DNA from: Fidelibacterota bacterium
GTDB lineage: Bacteria > Fidelibacterota > Fidelibacteria > Fidelibacterales > Fidelibacteraceae
NCBI GenBank assembly: GCA_030620575.1
Contig: JAUXEL010000002.1
Coordinates: forward strand, 1 to 35,495
Direction: 5' to 3'
Length of the DNA stretch: 35,495 nucleotides
The translations under genes were made by a program, and so were the position numbers. Shown here piece after piece: positions 26,188 to 32,806 of this stretch; positions within the stretch are counted from its first letter, which is position 1; the number at the start of each line of letters is the position of its first letter. The notes beneath the pieces were generated by a model. It made no database searches. It saw only the letters and a list, made by a program, of their open reading frames with translations, and was not told where the DNA came from.

Positions 26188-26811
26188 TCATTCTTCAGAG
26201 GCATTATCTCCACCTGTTTCACCCACTTTAAACCGGGCAAAACGCGCGATAAAGATATTTTCACCCAACGTACCAATCGTTTCCTTTAAATAGGTTTCGA
26301 TTGTTTTATCGGTATCTTTGAAAAAATCCTGTTCCAACAGAATATTTTCTCTATAATATTTTTCTAATTTACCAGTGATAATCCGGTCGGCAATGTGTTC
26401 AGGTTTGCCTTCATTAATGACTTGTTCTTTATATACGGCTTTTTCACGTTCAATAACATCTGCCGGAATATTTTCACGTTTTACCGCTAGAGGATTCATA
26501 GCAGCGATCTGCATTGCAATATCTTTTGCAAATTGAACGAATTCATTTGTTGCTGCAACAAAATCGGTTTCACAATTTATTTCTACTAATACACCTAATT
26601 TATTGTCAGTTTGATGTATATACGAATAAATAATTCCTTCTTTCGCACTGCGTCCGGCTTTTTTTTCTGCTTTTGCGATACCGCGTGCGCGAAGTGTATC
26701 TATAGCTTTATCTATATCTCCGTTGGTTTTAACGAGGGCTTTTTTACAATCCATCATACCGGCCCCGGTTTTATCACGCAACTCTTTTACAATAGATGCA
26801 GTAATTTGCAT
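26188..26811 (-). CDS. tsf: Elongation factor Ts, short form
   Basis: EF-Ts is the nucleotide exchange factor for EF-Tu. The 207-residue protein has the N-terminal UBA-like domain (VKELRDKTGAGMMDCKKAL), the TDFVA motif that contacts EF-Tu (ETDFVAATNEFV, about 80-91) and a single core subdomain ending TLGENIFIARFARFKVGE. The short form, lacking one core repeat compared with the roughly 280-residue E. coli protein, is also seen in Thermus and other groups. AGGAG precedes the ATG. Confidence 0.97.
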   Translation of the reverse strand: MQITASIVKELRDKTGAGMMDCKKALVKTNGDIDKAIDTLRARGIAKAEKKAGRSAKEGIIYSYIHQTDNKLGVLVEINCETDFVAATNEFVQFAKDIAMQIAAMNPLAVKRENIPADVIEREKAVYKEQVINEGKPEHIADRIITGKLEKYYRENILLEQDFFKDTDKTIETYLKETIGTLGENIFIARFARFKVGETGGDNASEE

Positions 26812-26824
26812 TAAAGGCTCCTGA

Positions 26825-27574
26825 TTATTTCTCGATTTTTTCTTGTTTAGGTTTTTCTTCAGCAGGTGTTTCTTTAGGGGACTGTTTGCTTCCGCGTTTT
26901 GCCTCTAAAATTGTATCTGCTAAAGTTTTTGTGATGAGGTGAATCGCGCGAATTGAATCATCATTTGCGGGAATAGGAACATCCACTGTTGTTGGATCTC
27001 CATTGGTGTCGACAATACCGATCACAGAAATATCCAGCTTTCTGGCTTCATGAACTGCAATTTTTTCTTCGATAGTATCAACAACAAAAATAACGTCAGG
27101 GAGCCGACGCATATGCTGTATGCCACGATGTAATAATTCAAGCTTTGCGGTTTCACGTGTTAAACCGAGAATTTCTTTTTTCGTTAAGTTTTTCCATGCA
27201 TCGTCGTTTTCGCTTTCGCGCTGGAGTTGTTCCAGACGGCGAATACTCCGGCGAATAGTCGAAAAATTGGTCAATGCGCCGCCCAACCAACGTTCTGTTA
27301 TATAATGGGCGCCACAGCGAATGGCTTCATCTTCCAATACGTCTTTTGCTTGTTTCTTTGTACCAACAAAGAGGATTTCTCCACCCTTTCTGACAACATC
27401 ACCAACATATTTGCATGCGTTATCAAGGGCTTTTAAGGTCAGTTCCAAATCAATAATATGTATTCCATTTTTTTCCATGAAAACATATTTTTTCATTTTA
27501 GGATTCCATTTACTGGTCAAATGGCCAAAATGAGCACCGGCACTGATCAGATTTTCAATGGTGACTTGTTCCAT
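26825..27574 (-). CDS. rpsB: 30S ribosomal protein S2
   Basis: This 249-residue S2 has the family landmarks GAHFGHLTSKWNPKMKKYVF, LFVGTKKQAKD, ERWLGGALTNFSTI, LPDVIFVVD and GIVDTNGDPTTVDVPIPANDDS, then a charged Lys/Glu-rich tail. S2 joins late in small-subunit assembly and bridges to S1. GGAG lies upstream of the ATG. It is co-transcribed with tsf, 13 bases downstream. Confidence 0.98.
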   Translation of the reverse strand: MEQVTIENLISAGAHFGHLTSKWNPKMKKYVFMEKNGIHIIDLELTLKALDNACKYVGDVVRKGGEILFVGTKKQAKDVLEDEAIRCGAHYITERWLGGALTNFSTIRRSIRRLEQLQRESENDDAWKNLTKKEILGLTRETAKLELLHRGIQHMRRLPDVIFVVDTIEEKIAVHEARKLDISVIGIVDTNGDPTTVDVPIPANDDSIRAIHLITKTLADTILEAKRGSKQSPKETPAEEKPKQEKIEK

Positions 27575-27598
27575 ATATTAAATACTCCGATAATTTGA

Positions 27599-27997
27599 TT
27601 AACGTTTCGAGAACTGGAATGCACGGCGTGCACCGCGTAAACCATATTTTTTACGTTCAACTTTACGTGAATCCCGTGTCAGGAAGCCTGCTTCTTTCAA
27701 AGCGGGACGAAGGTCAGGATGTAAAGTGATCAACATTCGGCTAATCCCTAAACGAACTGCACCTGCCTGTCCGGTTAAACCACCGCCCTTTACATTGACG
27801 AAAAAGTCATACTTATTATCCATCTTTGTAAGTTCAAGCGGTTGACGAATAACCATTGAGTAGGTTTCACGACCAAAATAATCATTCATCTCACGTTTAT
27901 TTACTTTAATTTTACCACTACCCGGACGAGCAATCACTCTGGCTACGGAGGATTTACGGCGGCCAATTGTAATGATTTCATGCTTTGTACTTGCCAT
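27599..27997 (-). CDS. rpsI: 30S ribosomal protein S9
   Basis: The 132-residue S9 has GRRKSSVARVIARPGSGKIKVN near the start, VNVKGGGLTGQAGAVRLGISR in the middle and the basic C terminus ending in FSKR, which reaches the P-site tRNA. TAGGAG precedes the ATG. It follows rplM by 12 bases, the conserved L13-S9 order. Confidence 0.98.
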   Translation of the reverse strand: MASTKHEIITIGRRKSSVARVIARPGSGKIKVNKREMNDYFGRETYSMVIRQPLELTKMDNKYDFFVNVKGGGLTGQAGAVRLGISRMLITLHPDLRPALKEAGFLTRDSRKVERKKYGLRGARRAFQFSKR

Positions 27998-28009
27998 AAT
28001 TTCCTACTC

Positions 28010-28441
28010 CTACTTAATTTCCAGGGGTTTAGGTTGCTGTGCTTCATGCGGATGCTCTGCACCGGCATATACTTTCAATTTTTTCATTATCTTACGTCCA
28101 AGACGATTATGAGGGACCATACCCTTAACCGCTTTTTGAATTATGCGCTCAGGATGTTTTTCTAATAATTCTCTGTACGAAGTAGTGCGTTGGCCACCCG
28201 GATATCCCGTGTGACGAAAGTAGGTTTTAGCTTCTGCTTTTTTACCGGTCAAGCGGACTTTTTCTGCATTAATAATAATAATAAAATCGCCGGTATCCAT
28301 ATGCGGTGTAAAAATGGGTTTGTGTTTTCCACGCAGAATCTGTGCAACCTGACTTGCTAAACGGCCCAAGATCATATCTTCGGCATCTACAATGTACCAG
28401 TCTTGCTTAATATCTGTCGGTTTCGCCGAGAAAGTTCCCAA
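28010..28441 (-). CDS. rplM: 50S ribosomal protein L13 (TTG start)
   Basis: L13 is an early large-subunit assembly protein. Reading from the TTG at 28441 gives 143 residues, the normal length, beginning at the family start GTFSAKPTDIKQDWYIVDAE, and AAGGAG sits six bases upstream. The frame stays open for 34 more codons, but those are not L13-like and contain the predicted promoter, so they are probably not translated. Landmarks include ILGRLASQVAQILRGK, GDFIIIINAEKV and KGMVPHNRLGR. It is the first gene of the rplM-rpsI-rpsB-tsf-pyrH-frr operon. Confidence 0.95.
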   Translation of the reverse strand: MGTFSAKPTDIKQDWYIVDAEDMILGRLASQVAQILRGKHKPIFTPHMDTGDFIIIINAEKVRLTGKKAEAKTYFRHTGYPGGQRTTSYRELLEKHPERIIQKAVKGMVPHNRLGRKIMKKLKVYAGAEHPHEAQQPKPLEIK

Positions 28442-28511
28442 CTTTAACTCCTTTTTCTCTTGTTTTAAATCTTCTTTTTTGATTACGTCTTCCGGGACTA
28501 CAAAAAAGCAA

Positions 28512-28544
28512 CAAATATATACAAATAATAAGCGGATATGCAAA
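28512..28544 (-). promoter_or_regulatory. Candidate Bacteroidota-type promoter of the rplM operon
   Basis: On the minus strand TTTG (28541-28544) is followed after 21 bases by TATATTTG (28512-28519), an exact match to the Bacteroidota consensus TTTG / TAnnTTTG. The implied start near 28505 leaves a leader of about 64 bases before the rplM TTG. The -7 box and spacer length are the same as in front of infC. Confidence 0.6.
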
Positions 28545-28812
28545 TAGTTTTTAGGGAATTAGAAGGATTTGGGCAGATAAAAGATAAAAGTGTAAAGATT
28601 AAAGTCTTAAAAGGCGATTTACAACTCAAAACACACAGAAAATCAGACTGGAAATTATTGGCCATAATCAATAAACAAGTACTAATAACTCCAAGTAAGT
28701 TCTATGATAATTGATCTTGTATTTCTTTTTCGTAGAATTTTCCAAAATCTTCTTTGATTTCATTGTGAGTGCGGACGTTTTGCCCTAAATGGATTCATCT
28801 GTTAAGCAAAGG
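28545..28812. other. Intergenic region between rplM and hicB, only weak reading frames
   Basis: A 58-codon plus-strand frame runs from 28538 to 28714 without a ribosome binding site, and it overlaps the rplM promoter. A minus-strand stretch of about 30 codons (roughly 28710-28800, containing EDFGKFYEKEIQDQLS) looks protein-like but has no start. These may be remnants of a degraded gene next to the toxin-antitoxin pair. I see no hairpin terminator for hicB. Confidence 0.35.
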
Positions 28813-29172
28813 TTAATTACTTGAATATTTCTTTTCTTCTTCTTTTATTTCACGTGTGATCGCTTTCTGAATATATTGGTTAAGTGTTATTCCTTGTATC
28901 GCGGCATTTTTTGCGGCTTTTTTGTGTAATTCAGACCCAATACGAACATTTAATGAACCTTTATAGGATTTAAAAGGATTCTTCCCCATCTTCTCACAAA
29001 GATATATATAATCCTCAACGGCTTCAATAAATGAGGTTTTCAGTTCTTTTACGGATGAACCTTCAAAACTGATCAAATCATTTATTCCCGTAATTTTACC
29101 GTAAAACACCTCATCTTCCGTACTGAAGTGAACGGAACCAATGAAGTTCTTATACGTCATTACGTCTTTCAT
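28813..29172 (-). CDS. hicB: HicB-type antitoxin
   Basis: The 119-residue protein has the HicB core (IGSVHFSTEDEVFYGKITGI-like start, FEGSSVKELKTSFIEAVEDYI) and a C-terminal ribbon-helix-helix DNA-binding segment (GSLNVRIGSELHKKAAKNAA, about 68-87, followed by GITLNQYIQKAI). HicB neutralises the HicA RNase and represses its own operon through the DNA-binding part. It overlaps hicA by 4 bases (ATGA), in the common order toxin first. Confidence 0.92.
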   Translation of the reverse strand: MKDVMTYKNFIGSVHFSTEDEVFYGKITGINDLISFEGSSVKELKTSFIEAVEDYIYLCEKMGKNPFKSYKGSLNVRIGSELHKKAAKNAAIQGITLNQYIQKAITREIKEEEKKYSSN

Positions 29173-29426
29173 TTGATAAATCCTTTATCTTTTAATTCTT
29201 CACTGATCTGTTTTACCTGATAATCTTTTAACTCTTTTCCATGGGGTTTATGCAATCTGATAGAGTGTTTAAGATCATCATTTATAAATGCTACTCTCGA
29301 ACCTGAACTTTTTTCTCTATTATCTACTATATATCCTAAGTTTGTTAACAAATTTTCAAGTTCTTTAAATGTAAATCCAAACTGCTTCCTTTTAAGTTTT
29401 TCTAATAATTTTTCATGTTTGCTCAT
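29169..29426 (-). CDS. hicA: HicA-type mRNA interferase toxin
   Basis: This 85-residue protein of the HicA/YcfA family has a dsRBD-like fold. It shows FTFKELENLLTNLGY, then GSRVAFIND and the strand RLHKPHG that carries the conserved catalytic His, and ends LKDYQVKQISEELKDKGFI. HicA cleaves mRNA and arrests translation. It is somewhat longer than many HicA proteins (about 60-80). A 9-bp palindrome lies 29 bases upstream, probably the HicB operator. Confidence 0.9.
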   Translation of the reverse strand: MSKHEKLLEKLKRKQFGFTFKELENLLTNLGYIVDNREKSSGSRVAFINDDLKHSIRLHKPHGKELKDYQVKQISEELKDKGFIK

Positions 29427-29454
29427 ATTTTAACATAAGCTATTTCCGCCCGAA

Positions 29455-29477
29455 ATGCAACTATTATTTAGTTGCAT
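29455..29477 (-). promoter_or_regulatory. Palindromic candidate operator of hicAB
   Basis: Perfect 9-bp arms ATGCAACTA and TAGTTGCAT with a 5-base AT loop lie directly in front of hicA. HicB antitoxins with ribbon-helix-helix domains bind such inverted repeats to autoregulate. On the minus strand a TTGCAT, 17 bases, TATGTT arrangement overlaps the right arm and could be the promoter. Confidence 0.55.
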
Positions 29478-29504
29478 TATATTGGCTGTTTTTTATATTA
29501 AGTT

Positions 29505-29776
29505 ACCCGTTGTGTGAAACACAAATTCAAGTCACAAATTATTAAAAACACCATAAATAATGTCATCTCGACTAAGTCCGCCGAAATAGAATGAAGGCGG
29601 GCGCATGGAGAGATCTCAAAATAATCAAATTAATTTAAAAATTGTTCTTCTCTTTAATTTCCGTAAAATAATTTGAGATTTCTCCACTCGTTCGTTCCTC
29701 TCTCGGTCGAAATGACATCAAAAAAGCTATTGACAGCATGCGATTCCCATTTTTTAATCTGTTTCACACAACGGGT
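29505..29776. repeat. 272-bp palindromic element bounded by 17-bp inverted repeats
   Basis: The ends ACCCGTTGTGTGAAACA (29505-29521) and its exact reverse complement (29760-29776) bound the element. Inside, two further arm pairs are nested: 29560-29572 with 29706-29718 (12 of 13 match; contains GTCAT..CGAC) and 29607-29620 with 29672-29685 (13 of 14 match; contains GAGA.ATCTCAAA). The inner part is of the GTCATTTCGAC / AGAAATCTC type that is dispersed in many FCB genomes. It codes for nothing convincing and could fold into one long hairpin. Confidence 0.8.
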
Positions 29777-29887
29777 GATCTTATTAAAACCTATTCTCAC
29801 AGCTTCTTTTACTCTCTGCTCTACGCGCATGACAGATCGCGTTTCACCGCTTAAGCCCACTTCTCTGATGATAGCGGTATTATCCGG
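29777..29887 (-). pseudogene. radA fragment (partial, divergent second copy)
   Basis: About 37 codons on the minus strand are clearly RadA-like: PDNTAIIREVGLSGETRSVM and RVEQRVKEAVRIGF correspond to SDNTVIIGEVGLTGETRSVL and RIEQRVKEALRMGF of the intact radA at 30578-30690. The two DNA stretches share an identical ACAGATCGCGTTTCACC. The similarity stops exactly at 29777, where the inverted repeat of the 272-bp element begins; the open frame continues into that element as unrelated sequence to 29654. No other part of radA is found nearby, so this is a truncated, non-functional copy. Confidence 0.8.
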
Positions 29888-29956
29888 GATGTGCAATTTA
29901 TTAATCAAGGCTGGATCTTTTTAGGGCGATGAGAGCTTAAAAGGATTCATCATGAT

Positions 29957-30442
29957 CTATTCTATGACTGTAAAATTAATATCTCCGATGGTATCGGTCT
30001 GCAGAACATCGAACTGGGGGAAATCTACAATGGCACGATAATCTCCGGGACTTAAGGTAACCTTCGGATCCTGCCAAATGGTTGTCGGTGCAAGCCATGT
30101 ACTTGTCATGGAATCTCCTGGAGCGAACTTATAATGCAATATCGGAAGGTAAAAACCCAAGCCATCTAACGACCCGGCGATGTATTGATCATCTTGGTAA
30201 ATATAGAACCTTATAAAAGGTCCGGAATCACCCATCGTAAAATCAAGAGAGTCTTCCGTTGTATTTGTCAGACAGAATTTCACATAAAACGATTCACCTG
30301 TGTAAAATATCGTTCCGGATGTCCCATTTGTATCCGCCAGATAAAAATAGGTTTCCCCATCACAGTTCATCTGAGGTTCAAGTAAAAAACAACTTGATAA
30401 CAAAACGCATAATACCGCAAGGGAGATAAGTGCCTTTTTCAT
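29957..30442 (-). CDS. Lipoprotein with BsuPI-like domain
   Basis: The 161-residue protein has a lipoprotein signal (MKKALISLAVLCVLLSSC). The remainder is a single beta-sandwich: ESFYVKFCLTNTTEDSLDFTM, then FIRFYIYQDDQYI, APGDSMTSTWLAP and LSPGDYRAIVDF. The pattern of an N-T/S-T pair, a buried aromatic strand and a PGDS turn resembles the BsuPI (intracellular proteinase inhibitor) domain found in many envelope lipoproteins. The molecular function is unknown. AAAGGAG precedes the ATG. It lies 36 bases after radA on the same strand and may share its transcript. Confidence 0.7.
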   Translation of the reverse strand: MKKALISLAVLCVLLSSCFLLEPQMNCDGETYFYLADTNGTSGTIFYTGESFYVKFCLTNTTEDSLDFTMGDSGPFIRFYIYQDDQYIAGSLDGLGFYLPILHYKFAPGDSMTSTWLAPTTIWQDPKVTLSPGDYRAIVDFPQFDVLQTDTIGDINFTVIE

Positions 30443-30478
30443 TTTCTTCTCCTTTCAAAAAAAAGACAGGTGCCGTAA

Positions 30479-31825
30479 CTATACTTGTTGCCCTGTCAAC
30501 TCTGCAATATCTTTAATATATTTAAATGTATCCTTTTTATCATCGATCTTCTTTTTCGCAGATGCGGGCAAAATAAGGTGGTCGAAACCCATGCGTAGCG
30601 CTTCTTTCACTCTCTGTTCAATCCGTAAAACAGATCGCGTTTCACCAGTTAAGCCCACTTCCCCAATAATTACTGTATTATCTGATAGTGGAATATTTTT
30701 TACCGATGAGTAGATCGCCGCAATGACCGGCAGATCCATAGCAGGTTCTTTAAGTGTTAGTCCGCCCACCACATTGACAAAAATATCATATTGGCTTACC
30801 GATATGTCCAATTGCTTTTCAATAATAGCAAGCAAAAGTTGAAGACGTTTTGGGTCCAGACCACTGGCATGGCGCTGAGGTGTGCCGTATGCTGCCTGTG
30901 CTGCCAAGGCCTGGATCTCGACCAGCAATGGCCGGCTTCCTTCCATGCCACAGGTAACGACCGAACCTTTCGCTCCTTTTTTCCGTTCACTTAAGAACAT
31001 ATCTCCCGGGTTTGTTATCCCGATCAGACCTTCCTGCTTCATTTCAAAGATACCGATCTCATGGGTGGCACCAAAACGGTTCTTTACAGAACGCAATATT
31101 CTAAAGTAATGCTGCTTATCTCCTTCAAGATATAAAACCGTATCAACAATATGTTCCAGTAATTTCGGACCGGCAATAATACCGCCCTTAGTAATATGTC
31201 CAATAAGAATTATTGTAATATTTTCTTTCTTTCCACATGCCATCAATTCACTGGCGCATTCTCGTACTTGATTGACTGACCCGGGAAGTGAATCCGAATT
31301 GGGTGAATAGCTGGTTTGAATGGAATCAATAACGGCAATCTGAGGTTTTTCCGATTCAAGTCCGGCCAGTATTCGACTTAATTCAATTTCGTTGCTTATT
31401 TTCAGTTCATTATTCTGCAATCCAATTCGTTTTGCACGCAATGCAAGCTGTCCGACCGACTCTTCCCCGCTGAAATAGCAAACCTTGATCTTCTTTTCGA
31501 CATATTCTTTACATAGTTGTAAAGCAAGTGTAGACTTCCCTACTCCGGGATCGCCACCCAACAGGACAATACTGCCCTCCATAAGTCCGCCACCGACCAC
31601 CCGATCGAATTCCCCGATCCCACTGGTATAACGTGAGGGTTGCTCCGGATTTGATAATGAATAAAAAGGAGGAGGTGAGCCCGGCTTAACCCTTTTAAAC
31701 GATACTTCTACGGGTTCATAAACTTCGAGAGTATTCCATCCCTCGCAGTGCGGACACTGTCCCTGCCATTTTGCCGTAACACCATCGCAGACAGTACATT
31801 TATATTGTTCTTTATGTTTTGCCAT
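30479..31825 (-). CDS. radA: DNA repair protein RadA
   Basis: The 448-residue RadA (Sms) is full length. It is a RecA-like helicase that promotes branch migration in recombinational repair. It has the N-terminal C4 zinc finger (Cys10, 13, 24 and 27), Walker A GDPGVGKST (91-99), Walker B IAVIDSIQT, the RadA-specific KNRFG motif (about 252-256) and the C-terminal Lon-protease-like domain with VNVVGGLTLKEPAMDLPV. No good ribosome binding site precedes the ATG. A divergent fragment of a second copy lies about 0.7 kb downstream. Confidence 0.97.
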   Translation of the reverse strand: MAKHKEQYKCTVCDGVTAKWQGQCPHCEGWNTLEVYEPVEVSFKRVKPGSPPPFYSLSNPEQPSRYTSGIGEFDRVVGGGLMEGSIVLLGGDPGVGKSTLALQLCKEYVEKKIKVCYFSGEESVGQLALRAKRIGLQNNELKISNEIELSRILAGLESEKPQIAVIDSIQTSYSPNSDSLPGSVNQVRECASELMACGKKENITIILIGHITKGGIIAGPKLLEHIVDTVLYLEGDKQHYFRILRSVKNRFGATHEIGIFEMKQEGLIGITNPGDMFLSERKKGAKGSVVTCGMEGSRPLLVEIQALAAQAAYGTPQRHASGLDPKRLQLLLAIIEKQLDISVSQYDIFVNVVGGLTLKEPAMDLPVIAAIYSSVKNIPLSDNTVIIGEVGLTGETRSVLRIEQRVKEALRMGFDHLILPASAKKKIDDKKDTFKYIKDIAELTGQQV

Positions 31826-31894
31826 TGTTTAATGTACAGGATTTTTACTGATTTTACAAAAACATAAAACCTAAAAAGGTGTTTAAAAACTTTT

Positions 31895-31994
31895 AAAAAC
31901 TTGCCCCAAGTTTTTTCGAACTTTTTGTGACGTCGGTCACGGATATTTTGATTAATTTTCATTATATTTTTATAAAAACTTGGGGCAAGTTTTT
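31895..31994. repeat. REPIN 1: inverted pair of REP palindromes upstream of RAYT
   Basis: Copy a (31895-31915) has arms AAAAACTTG and CAAGTTTTT with a CCC loop; copy b (31974-31994) has the same arms with GGG, so it is the reverse orientation. The spacer of 58 bases includes another hairpin (GTGAC / GTCAC, around 31927-31940). Inverted REP doublets of this size are called REPINs and are mobilised by RAYT proteins. Confidence 0.85.
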
Positions 31995-32082
31995 ACTAAA
32001 GGGATGAAAAATGTGATGTAAAATTGACGATTTCATAAATGGAAATTATTTCCATTTTTATAACCGAACCTTTGATCAACAT

Positions 32083-32634
32083 TTGTTGTTTTATGATGAA
32101 GATGATTATGAGTTATTTCTAAATTTATTTAAGTATAATTTAGACAAAATTCCGGCTAGTGTTTTTGCATATTGTTTAATGCCAAACCATTTTCACTTTC
32201 TATTAAGACAGGACAGTGATAAAAAATTGTATCATATATTTAATTATGCTCTTATTGCTTATGTCCAGCGCTACAATAAGAAATACGGTAGAAAAGGACC
32301 ATTATTTCAATCACCATTACAGCATAAGCTTGTAGAAAATCAGGAATATTTACTTCAGCTTTGTAAGTATATACACATTAATCCAGTGAAAGCCGGACTT
32401 GTAGAATATCCGGAAAACTGGATCTATTCAAATTACCTTGAATGGGTAAAATTACGTACAGATACCTTATTCGCGAAAGAAATTCACAGTGATTATTTTC
32501 CCCATCCGGAAGATTATATTTCTATGATCTCAACATACAAGCAATATCTTACAATTAAAAATTTTAGAAGACTTTTAATGGATGATAAGGAGGAAAAACT
32601 TGCCCCAAGTTTTTTATATGAATTTACCCCTTAA
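32083..32634 (+). CDS. REP-associated tyrosine transposase (RAYT, IS200-like Y1 HUH)
   Basis: From the TTG at 32083 the protein has 183 residues. It shows the HUH metal site HFHFLL (His36 and His38 in MPNHFHFLL), a helix with the likely nucleophile Tyr60 or Tyr64 (AYVQRYNKKYGRKGPLFQ) and the family segment YIHINPVKAGLVEYPENWIYSNY. RAYTs are single-strand-specific endonucleases that bind REP hairpins. The family N terminus (FINGNYFHFYNRTFDQHLLFYDEDDY) is encoded upstream to about 32020 in the same frame, but that part has no ATG except one at 32011 followed at once by TGA. The last codons run through a REP (KLAPSFLY). The gene may be start-damaged. Confidence 0.85.
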   Translation: MLFYDEDDYELFLNLFKYNLDKIPASVFAYCLMPNHFHFLLRQDSDKKLYHIFNYALIAYVQRYNKKYGRKGPLFQSPLQHKLVENQEYLLQLCKYIHINPVKAGLVEYPENWIYSNYLEWVKLRTDTLFAKEIHSDYFPHPEDYISMISTYKQYLTIKNFRRLLMDDKEEKLAPSFLYEFTP

Positions 32635-32683
32635 TCGCTCCTAAAAGTTCATTAAACTCACAAAAAACTTGGGGCAAGTTTTT
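32594..32683. repeat. REPIN 2: inverted pair of REP palindromes at the RAYT 3' end
   Basis: Copy c (32594-32614, CCC loop) lies inside the RAYT reading frame; copy d (32663-32683, GGG loop, arms extended to 10 bp) follows the stop codon. The orientation order CCC then GGG is the same as in REPIN 1, so RAYT is bracketed by two equally oriented REPINs. The second palindrome could also end RAYT transcription, as it has T runs on both sides. Confidence 0.85.
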
Positions 32684-32806
32684 TGTACAATTGTTTGTAT
32701 AAAATTTCATTATATTTTATAGAATATTCTTTATCTCATGTTTTTTTAATCGTATCTTTTCAGTTGTACTGAATATGATTAAAATTTTCAAATATCAGGA
32801 GCTAAA

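Noticed and set aside
28538..28714. 58-codon plus-strand frame beginning MQIVFRELEG
   Set aside because: There is no ribosome binding site, it overlaps the rplM promoter, and no family is recognised. It may be a remnant but cannot be supported as a gene.
29654..29908. 84-codon minus-strand frame taken as a whole protein
   Set aside because: Only the 29777-29887 part is RadA-like; the rest translates the palindromic element. It is treated as a pseudogene fragment.
31708..31962. 84-codon minus-strand frame upstream of radA
   Set aside because: It overlaps the radA zinc finger in another frame and runs through a REP palindrome; it shows no family features.
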